From positions 42,805,587 to 42,869,586 of the forward strand of contig CAMGYJ010000007.1 of assembly GCA_946122785.1 (NCBI GenBank): a stretch of 64,000 nucleotides of DNA. Direction: 5' to 3'. This stretch comes from Linum tenue. Its lineage: Eukaryota; Streptophyta; Magnoliopsida; Malpighiales; Linaceae. Below are positions 55,970 to 64,000 of the stretch, piece by piece (within the stretch, counting starts at the first letter, position 1; each line of letters starts with the position of its first letter). The translations under genes were made by a program, and so were the position numbers. Below the pieces are notes generated by a model. That model was not told the origin of the DNA, ran no database searches, and saw only the letters and a program-made list of their open reading frames with translations.

Positions 55970-57496
55970 AAATGAAGATATAGACCCGCTTCCTGACCTC
56001 AGTGGTGGTTCTTTACCGCAACTTCCATGGCAGGTTATGAACTTATGACCTCTCATGTGCATCTGTAGCAGGGGCGGAGCTACCTTGTGCCTCGGGGGGC
56101 CCCGGCACCCCCGAGAATTTTGGAGATCGCATGTAAAAATATTGGGAATTTTGAAAATTCTGAAGAAGTTAACTATTGTAGAATAACAATAACGTGCAAT
56201 AATGAGCAATAATGTTTGGGTCTAGTCTAACGGAATGCAGCTAGTTGGTATTTGTGAATACCCAGTACCATGGTTCAATCCCTGTCAACAACATTGTTTT
56301 TTTAGTTTTCCTACTTTGGTTGAATTTTTGTTTAAAATTTAGATTGATCACTTAACTTTTGTACTTATTCAAATACTTTTTAATTTCAAAGTTCAAACTG
56401 GATAATGAAATTTTGGAGCTTATAATATTTTTCTAATTTAGATAATTAAATTTTGGAGTCTAGATAATTAAATTTTGAAGCTTATGACTCACAATGTAAA
56501 TATTTTCTTAATTTTTTTTACGAATATTATACAATAAAGTCCGGCCCCCCTACCACTAGATCCTAGCTCCGCCCCTGATCTGTAGGTTCTGGTCTCGTTG
56601 GAACACTTTGTTACATATCTCGCACACAAATTGGTTTGTTTCCGGCGACAACACCACCACATCTGCACTAGGATCTGCATGTTTCGGTAATCAATATACA
56701 TATAGCTCACAATAACGTAAAGTTCATCATCTCATTGACATAAAAAAAAAAAAAAAGGTACAAGATCGTTGAGCTTCCCAATAACTTCAGTCGAGGTTAG
56801 CCAAGATTAGTTTATGTATATCTTTCCTTACATGCCTTCTCAAAAGGAAAGACAAATGAAGTGCTTAAAATTTGTACAGGCCACTCGTATTTTGTGTTTC
56901 AAATATCAACTATCAATTTTGCATATTATAAGGATTAAGTATGAGACCTCTTAAACTGTGAAAGATTGTTACATCATCTGGAAAAAAAAAACAATTCATC
57001 GAGTTCGTAACTAGTGTAATTGAGGGAGATTGAACCATAAATCTTATATCTTTAGATACTCCCTAAACTTTTTTTTTTTATAATGACTAACCATATCATT
57101 AATCTCTCTCTAGCTTTATCACCACGGTGAAGAAAGGAAATAATAAATTGAGCTGAGTTTCAGATAGAGGATTCGAGTTTCGATTAGAACTATATTTTAG
57201 TGTGTGAAATAAGATTTATTATCGAAACTCTCTCAACAACTCGAGTTATTGAGATAATCAACTAATTCTTGACAAGATGCATATCAATTATCATGCTGAA
57301 TCTTTTATTTACAGCTATGTAGATATGGGTACTATATATGTAGAAAAAAGCCAGAGAGGGAGATTGAGGCTTGCCTGCGGTGCCTGGCAAATTGGGCTTC
57401 TTCTCAGCCGGCGGCTGCCCAGAGGCCAGAAGTAGCGTTGCTATTGGCGGTGTTGCCGGAGGAGAAGCTGCCTTCTTCACCTGAAAGGTTCGACAT
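55970..57496 (-). pseudogene. IDD pseudogene (exon 1 and part of exon 2)
   Basis: Pseudo-exon 1 (57496-57375) starts [17 protein letters not shown] like the functional gene, then lacks about 65 bp and gains five, so the frame is lost before the KKKRN signal. It still ends ACC GCA G followed by the GC donor GCAAGC. Pseudo-exon 2 (from 56674) begins ATCCTAGTGCAGATGTGGTG after CAG and reads [19 protein letters not shown], is split by a hAT element, then degrades and stops matching near 55970 (RKRVYI). The rest of the ID domain and all of exon 3 are absent. Cannot make an IDD protein. Confidence 0.9.
56069..56577. mobile_element. hAT-type MITE in pseudogene exon 2, 509 bp
   Basis: Inverted ends CAGGGGCGGAGCTA and TAGCTCCGCCCCTG with a perfect 8-bp target duplication ATCTGTAG (56061-56068 and 56578-56585). 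Inside is AT-rich DNA with TAATTAAATTTTG repeats and no transposase. It lies within the first zinc finger coding part of the pseudogene. Confidence 0.95.
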
Positions 57497-59646
57497 ATGT
57501 GTATGTCTGTCTCTCTGCCTGTCCTTGTTTCTTTCTGTTGTCGGAGGGAAGGAAAGAAAGAAAAGATGGATTGAGGAGGGTGGGAGGGAGACAAAACACA
57601 CAAACCAGAGAATTAATGATGATGATGATGATGATGATGATGAGCTTTTGCTACTAATTTTCTCTGGTTTTCTTTGGGTTAGAGGAGCGGGTGGGAACGG
57701 GTAGACATAGCAAGATTGGACCCTGGTTTTCTTTGACTTTCACATAAAAACAACGCATTGTCAAAATCACCCTTTGTTTTCTTCCATATATTCATGTCAT
57801 TGTCATTTCAACGTTCTTTCCTGATCAAGTCTATCAACTCAGGGGTCGACCTGACCAAGAATGACTCTGACTTGGTGAGGAAAACGAACGACATACACTT
57901 GCGAGTTGACAAGCAGCAAAGGTTTGCAGTTTGGAGGTCGCACGATATTGTTTTTCATGTTAAATGAGTTTGTTTGAATTTTCACTATAGGTTGGATCGA
58001 AGTACGAACTGTTATGTTGGTGTAATGTTATATGGTATTGGTTAGTACCCATATGTTGGATCGAAGTACATTGAATATTGAGATTTGATGTAGTTTACAA
58101 ATATATGATCAATATAATAATTTCTTTTATGTATCCAAACTAAAACTATCCCGGACAGGTAACTTTCAACCCGACTACTTTCTCAATGGGCCAATGGACT
58201 AAACAGGGTTGACAACTTGTTCTCCCTCACTCTCCTCATCTCCTACCTGGTTTGTTTTCTCTTTCTTTTTCAATTAATCAGTTAAATAATTGTAGATTCA
58301 TTATTTATCTTTTTATATAATAAAGTGGAGTATTTGCCATGTATTAGTGGAGTATTTGTGTAAATAATTTTAAAGGTACATATATACAGTCGGTGAATGG
58401 TCTTGACCTGGAAATAAACATCCAGATCCACAATAAAGTAATTACAACTATACAAAATAAATAATATAACATAAAATAGAAAATCTGATTATAAAAATGA
58501 GGAAGGCTAGTTTGTCGTTATATTATAGGAAAAGGAGGCCAAAAGAAGTCAGCATCTCTATTGTACTAAATTAATTAATGTTAGCAAATACAAGTGGAAA
58601 AAGGAATAATTTAAATATAGTGAAATAAAAAAGAGATATTACTGCTTTGTTTTATATTCCATTTTTTATTAATATATTATATAGACATTAACGACGATAG
58701 CTATGTCCTCTAGCTATGTGTTCTCAGTTCAATTATAACAAGGGAGATACATAGATGCTCTATTCTATTTCATGTCTTCAAGAGTTTTTCCCACAGTACG
58801 ATCTTGCTCTTTCACCAGTCTTTTTTTATTGTTCTCGGCCTTTTCACTTGTTTCCTTCCCTCCTATGGAATTCATAGTAATTTATGTGGATCGAGTTCAT
58901 ATTTGTTATACGTAGGACTGTTTGATGATGTTGTGACATACTGAAGTTCAATTATATGATATTTCGAAATTCGTTACACGTACGTGTAGACTACTTTGAA
59001 ATATATAGCAACTTAAGAAGATGACTAACATAGAGATATAATGGGCTCATCAAGCTAGGTCGAGTGATAATAGCATAGATTATGGGTCCGTTGAAGTATA
59101 CCAGTAATTCTAGGTTTAGTTTATTCATCGTAATTCAAATAGCAGAGCTGGTTTTTGTGACAGGCAAAGTCCTTATGTTACACATAATGGGTTTGGTTTC
59201 GTTTTGATTTTTGTGCATGGACAACTTTAATGAGGTGGTTAAACTCTGTATCTATTGATTGCTTGGTAATTCAAGCTATCCATAGATAAAACTGTACATT
59301 AAAATTTATTTATGCAAAATGAACAAGATATACTAGTAGAGAGATCATTGGTGTAAGAAGTCGATTTTGTGATGCGTAAAGTCCTTACGCTACACATAAT
59401 GGATTTGGTTTGTTTTGATTTTTATGCATTGACTTTGATAAGGTGGTTAAACTCTGTATCTTTCGATTGCTTGGTAATTCAAGCTATCTGTAAAAAAAAC
59501 TATATACATTAGCTCTTTTTATTTTTAATGATCAAGATGTGACCATATATTTGGTTCTTATCGCAAAAGCAAAAATGTCAAATAATGCCACAACTAAATA
59601 CCGGGATGTGTTGGTTCCTTGGCTTTTGTTTGGGATATAGGTTCAG
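57497..59646. other. Copy 2 of the IDD upstream flank
   Basis: Aligns with 27551-30140 apart from gaps. It has a (GAT)n run at 57617-57644 where copy 1 has a shorter one, and lacks the poly(A) tract. A block of roughly 190 bp around TTACACATAATGG(G/A)TTTGGTTT is present twice (59130-59310 and 59360-59515) but once in copy 1. No gene. Confidence 0.85.
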
Positions 59647-60226
59647 TAAAATTTTGGCCTAATATCAGAAAAGGGCTCATAGTTTGGAGTTCGGGTAATT
59701 TGTATCCTTATGTTTATCCCGCGTCACTTTTGTCCCCGATATTATAGTCTGCATGTTAAATTTGTCCTACCTGTTTCGTTGACTGTTAGACTTGACGGTC
59801 AACCTAACAGTGGTCAACCTATTATTGACTTTGTGCCCCACGTGGCTGCCATGTCACCGACATGTCAGATTTTTTTTTTATTAAATGAAAAAAATTCACC
59901 CACATTTTCACCCACCACTTATATTCCTTCTATCTTTATCTTCCTCATCTTGTCTCTTTCCACGAGCAGAGCACGAAGAGATGCGGCGGTGACCAAAGAC
60001 AAGAGCGGGTTGGGGGAGCAGATAGCGGAGACGGCGCGATTTGGCGGAATCGGGGGCAACGAAGACGAAGCCGGGGGGAGCGGAGACGGCGCGATTTGGC
60101 GGAATCGGGGGCAGCGAAGACGACGCCGGGGTTGCGGATCGAAGGCAAGAGCGACGAATCGAAGGGTAGACTGACGCGGTGGACTGGGTACCAGATTGGA
60201 GGGTTTAAGAATCCAAGTTTATCGCA

Positions 60227-60772
60227 ATGAATGCAAGGAAAAAAGGGAAGAGTTTAAGCGAATCGAGCTGTGCTAGTTCTCATGTGCCTCGGTGCGTTCA
60301 TAACTGTCCAGCTGTTGTTTTTGTCTCTGGAAGTGGGAGGAATCCGGGGAGAGAATTTTATCGTTGCCCATTTTGGAAGGAAGAAACGGTGGATTGCAAA
60401 TACTTTGTGTGGGTGGATCAGTATTGTCCTGGTTGAGAAGAGGATATTGTTCAAGCACTTTCGGCAGAGAACAATGATCTGAAGAAGCAGATTTCTTCAC
60501 TTAAAATGAGATTGACAGCTGCCGAAGATAAGGGCGAGCAAAGGAAGAAGGCAAAGCATCGCTCATGCCATGATTTAGCTGAGCTTAAGGAGGAAAATGT
60601 TAGGTTATCTCGTGAGCTGAAGGTGGTGGGAACTAGGTTGTCGTTTGTTTCGTATGTGCTTATAGTAGTGGGTTTAAGAGCTTCCAAGTTAACACCATCT
60701 TCAAACTGGTTTAATTTCTCAACCTCTTCTCCCGAATCACATTCATTAGTACGAACTTTCCTCCTCCGTTGA
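60227..60772 (+). pseudogene. GRF-type zinc-finger, coiled-coil, membrane-anchor protein remnant in the MULE
   Basis: One frame from ATG 60227. Residues 23-66 form a GRF zinc finger: CVHNCPAVVFVSGSGRNPGREFYRCPF...DCKYFVWVD has the C-x-C/H and GR.FY.C spacing of that family, which binds nucleic acid in other proteins. After an in-frame TGA at 60434-60436 the frame stays open: LSAENNDLKKQISSLKMRL and ELKEENVRLSRELKVV form a coiled coil, then LSFVSYVLIVVGL is a probable single membrane helix. Homology seems to end near 60690, where the antisense PB1-like remnant begins. Small GRF-coiled-coil-TM proteins are common in plants; the function here is unknown. Confidence 0.75.
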
Positions 60773-61269
60773 TGGATGCCTAGATTCTCCATGGCTTCAA
60801 CAAATTCATCATCTGATGTTCGACAGTCGTCATCCATCAAATGAATAATATCGCGGTTCACATAACCCTCACCATCATATTCATGTTCGTCCCCAGAACC
60901 CCAAGCAGCAGCCTCATTGTCGTCCACAACAGCCAAATCTTCAGTGCATTCGAAGAATATTACAATCTGCCCATTCACAATTGCTGGCAGCAATCCATCC
61001 ATGACATCATTGTTCGACTTTACCTCATACAGACCCGCTTCAATGGTTGATGAAGGTGACATATACCACATTCTCTCGACTCTTGCATAGTGGAAGTAAT
61101 GAGTGGCCACCGATTCGAGCTCAAAATATGATATGCAGTCCCTATCAATGCTAACTTCTTCACACTTCCCATTGAGGTAACGCGGGTTGCCCTCCAAATA
61201 ATCCATGTGACCACCATGATGGATGATAAGGTCGATAGTATCATTTGTCATCCTGCCCGGTTCCAACAA
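60690..61269 (-). pseudogene. PB1-like N-terminal part of a MULE transposase gene
   Basis: The minus frame reads DLIIHHGGHMDYLEGNPRYLN, VSIDRDCISYFELESVATHYF, RMWYM and a following acidic region with DDEFVEAMENLG. This is the PB1-like domain found at the N-terminus of plant MuDR-type transposase proteins. The frame remains open to 60451, but past about 60690 it is only the antisense of the GRF gene. The zinc finger and DDE transposase parts that should follow are gone, so it is a truncated transposase gene ending tail-to-tail against the GRF gene. An upstream exon may lie at 61360-61570 but cannot be shown. Confidence 0.7.
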
Positions 61270-61299
61270 GTTGAGAATAGATGGTTAGATAATGAATTT

Positions 61300-62090
61300 T
61301 TCTAATCGAAGCATGCATTCTCAAGAGCTGTTTAATCACAAGTTGGAGATATACTATAAACAAACAACCAAATGTTCCAAAATTACGATAAAGCAATTGA
61401 AAGAATGACGTACATACCCAATTTTGCTCAGCTACAAGGGCAGGTTCGTCTTCACAACCCAATTCGTGGTCCCTCTCCAACAACCTCTTTAGTACAAACT
61501 TCAAATACCACAACCACCTTCCCCATTCTCCATTTCCCTCTGTTCCCTACCAATTTTTGCGAAAACAGTTAACACTAGAAGTTGGGGGAAGTTAAGATAG
61601 AGTGTCGAAGGTTGAGAGAATTGGGGGAAAACCAGCACCGAGACCCAATCGATTGCTGCTTCACAATGAAAGTGGCGCCAACTCCTCAATCGTCGTCGGT
61701 GTTGATGTAGGAAGGTCGTCGACGTCAGGAGTCATCGTCGTTAAAGTCGAAGGTGGATTGGTTCGACAGTCCGCCGCTGATGATTGAAGTCTACGACGCT
61801 GTCCCGACGACGACCGGCCGCCGAATCCACGCTCCTCCGTTCCTAGATCGACGATGAAGGAGTCGTTGTTCGTTGGGGTTGGGAGCTTTTCGAAGGAGAA
61901 GGGAAGGAGAGATTTGGGATCGAGTAAAGCCAGGCCCCCCTTTTTACTTCGTTTTTACTTTAATTTGCTTTTAATTTTTTCCGGTAATTATAATTTACAA
62001 AAAAATCACGTTTTCTGTAATGACATGGAAACTAATCATTTTTTTGGTTGACACGTCATCGGTCAACAGTTGACCGTCAAAAACTAACGG
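61300..62090. other. Right arm of the MULE, no firm gene
   Basis: Leader side of the PB1-like remnant. ORFs at 61372-61572 and 61602-61787 have no recognisable content. GC-rich 61690-61860 contains repeated GTCGTCG/CGACG words. Confidence 0.5.
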
Positions 62091-62304
62091 AGCTGGTTAA
62101 CGGACTATAATCTTGGAGACAAAAGTGACGCGGGATAAACATAGAGGTACAAATGACCCAAACTCCAAACTATGGGCCCTTTTCTGGTATTAGGCCTAAA
62201 ATTTTAGTTGGATCAATAAGTTTATGTACATGGATGTATCCTCAAAAAATGAGAAATTCTGTGATTCTAGTATTTTTAAAAATTCATTAATTTGTGTGTT
62301 GTAG

Positions 62305-63781
62305 TAGGAATGACAAAAATATTCGTAATCGTGGATATCCGCCCGAATCCGATCTAGTTGGATAGAGTAAAATCCAAACCTGAAGAATTTTTAGTAGTTA
62401 CGAGTAAAATTTGAACCCAAACATAGAGGGTAATGGGTGGGCACGATTTTCACACTATCCAACCCGAATCCGCCTAATTAATAATTATGCACATGCATAT
62501 ATATTTTTTTAGAAATTATCATCACTTTTATCAATGTATTTTATATTTAGCATACAAATATACTATTTCATTAAATTATGTTGTTTAAATTAATTTTTTT
62601 CATTCTATTGAATTATTGTAATACTTTTCCACTTGTATAATGTGAGTATGCGTGTGAATGTTAACATGTTGGTTGGAGTTATAAAGAGAAATTATAACCG
62701 ATGGATAACCGTGGACACCCGCAACCCGAACGAGTATGTGCATGATTTTGATTTTCTACCTGGTTCTTATGTGGATATGGGTATAGGTAAAACCCGAACT
62801 ATTTTGAGTAGGGTAACACATAGGGCTGTCAACCGGTCGGTTTCGGTTTAACCGAAAACCGATTTCTCGGTTTTCGGTTAAACCGAGACCAGACCAGCCC
62901 TTACCGTCCACCGACCGACCCTGTGCATCGGTTATCCGTAAAACCGACCGGGCGGTTTCGGTTAATTCACGGTTAAACCTGCGCAACCGAAATAGAAGGG
63001 GATGGTTCGGTCTGCTGTGAAAACCGACCGAAAACCGACCATGGCAGGTAGAGATTTGCAAGGAAACCCTGCTGTTCTGGAATTTTTTTTCTTGTTTTGG
63101 TCTTGGAAACCCTGCTGTTCTGGACTCTGGCGGGTGGCGGAGATTGGAGGGTGGTGGCGGGCTGGCGGCGACGGATTGGTAACTGGCGGCGGCGATTGGT
63201 GACTGGCTGCGCGATTGGAGGGTGGCGACTGGCGAATCGTGACTGGCGGCGATTGGAGGGTGGCGGGCTGGCGGCGATTGGTGACTGGCGGCGATTAGAG
63301 GGTGGCGGAACGCGGAAGACTGGCGCGGCGACTGGAGGCGCGGCCGGCGATGGCGTGCTGGCGGCGGCTGTGCTCTGGCCGACGACGATGGCGACTCTGG
63401 TCTGGTCTCCGAGGAATTCGCCAGTAACGAGAGGATGAGGAGGAGGAAGGAAAACGAGAGGGATGGGTCTGGCGGCTGTCCACGATTGACGCAAGTGACT
63501 AGGGTTAGGGTCGTTTCTCACTTGCCAAAACGACGTCGTATAGCTCGGTCGGTTAGAGCCGGTTAGCCGGTTAACCGGCTTCGGTTACTCGGCTAACCGC
63601 CCGCCCAGAACCAATTCCCGACAACCGACCGAGACTGCTTTCCTTCGGTTTTCGGTTAGCCGCTAACCGGCGGTTACCGGTTAGACCGGCCGGTTAGCCG
63701 CTAACCGGAAACCGAAATGACACCCCTAGTAACACATATGCACTATCCGCTCCGTCCCAACCCGACCTGTTGTCATCCCTA
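62305..63781. mobile_element. hAT-like element with a second hAT-like element nested in it
   Basis: Outer ends GTAGTAGGAATGACAA and TTGTCATCCCTACC are inverted; subterminal sequence has ATCCGCCCGAATCCGA and CCCGACC words. Removing the inner element leaves about 560 bp. The flanks on both sides match copy 1 around 30195, so the whole is an insertion, but no clean target duplication was found. Confidence 0.7.
62821..63728. mobile_element. hAT-type non-autonomous element, 908 bp
   Basis: Ends TAGGGCTGTCA and TGACACCCCTA with the perfect 8-bp target duplication GTAACACA (62813-62820 and 63729-63736). Subterminal regions on both sides are dense in CGGTTAACCGG words. The centre (63120-63440) is built of GGCGGCGATTGGAGGGTGG-like repeats that stay open in several frames by composition. 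No transposase motif. Confidence 0.93.
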
Positions 63782-64000
63782 CCTTACAACAGCTTAAGTA
63801 ATAATTAAATCTTTATAAGAAAATGTAATAATCCTTTTATATGTGTGAAGGCAATTCTTTTACCCCCAACATATTAATTAGTTAGAATTGGCTCAAACTC
63901 ATACATCACACAACAACTCACTATTTTTATCACTACTAAGTCTGTGTTTGGCCGCATTTTTTATAAGTCTTTTTCTACTTTAGACGTTGAAACCATGTCA
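63782..64000. other. Copy 2 of the IDD upstream flank, continuing past the window
   Basis: Matches 30195-30298, skips the hAT at 30299-30961, then matches 30985-31017 and 41039-41065, jumping over the Tat element. This shows both insertions came after the duplication. Confidence 0.8.

Larger units (their letters stand above)
59656..62196. mobile_element. Mutator-like element (MULE), 2541 bp, with long TIRs
   Basis: The first 100 bp (GGCCTAATATCAGAAAAGGG onward) are answered in inverted form at the right end, with shared TTTATCCCGCGTCACTTTTGTC. The element is flanked by a perfect 9-bp target duplication TAAAATTTT (59647-59655 and 62197-62205), and the empty site is visible in copy 1 at 30112 (TTAAATTCTAG). 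TIR length and 9-bp duplication define a MULE. It carries two convergent gene remnants and no DDE transposase core, so it is an internally deleted or gene-carrying derivative. Confidence 0.93.

Noticed and set aside
60451..60690. C-terminal 80 residues of the minus ORF 60451-61269 as part of the PB1-like protein
   Set aside because: They are the antisense of the GRF gene's coiled coil and membrane helix, so only the upstream part is accepted.
62973..63521. 182-residue minus ORF rich in Pro, Arg, Ala
   Set aside because: Arises from GGCGGCGATTGG-type repeats in the hAT element centre; several frames are open at once.

Overview
The window is nuclear DNA of a flowering plant, most likely a eudicot. 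Intergenic DNA is AT-rich, genes are few and have plant-type introns, and most of the sequence is LTR retrotransposons, LINE remnants and DNA transposons of the hAT and Mutator kinds. I see no organellar or bacterial sequence and no tRNA or rRNA gene.

Only two intact host genes can be supported, both on the minus strand and both transcription factors. One is a single-exon NF-YB histone-fold subunit (4643-5200). The other is a three-exon INDETERMINATE DOMAIN (IDD/BIRD) C2H2 zinc-finger gene (24004-27550), whose first intron starts with GC instead of GT. The 5' half of the IDD locus, with its upstream flank, is duplicated about 30 kb away (about 55970 to the window end). The copy is a broken pseudogene lacking the last exon. 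Both copies have since taken independent insertions.

Layout. 1-7300: a hAT-like MITE, a 1-kb foldback, NF-YB, a 291-bp miniature LTR element and a TIR element. 7369-17989: a Tork/Tnt1-type Copia element split by a younger 5.8-kb non-autonomous element with a tRNA-Asp primer site (10662-16457). 18000-23200: LINE and gypsy-LTR remnants and a hAT MITE. 24000-31000: the IDD gene and its upstream flank. 31018-41033: a complete Tat/Retand-type Ty3-gypsy element carrying gag-pol on the minus strand and an intron-containing antisense ORF with its own TATA box. 41300-55900: LINE pieces, a 2.4-kb non-autonomous element with identical LTRs, a tandem TIR-element pair, and a decayed gypsy element whose LTR holds a LINE. 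55970-64000: the IDD pseudogene copy, interrupted by a hAT element, a 2.5-kb Mutator-like element carrying GRF zinc-finger and PB1-like gene remnants, and two nested hAT-like elements.

The mobile elements record their own order of events through nesting, target-site duplications and LTR divergence. The least expected items are the antisense ORF of the Tat element, the GC-AG intron shared by both IDD copies, the miniature element whose palindromic LTR recurs in the IDD intron, and the convergent GRF/PB1-like gene pair in the MULE.
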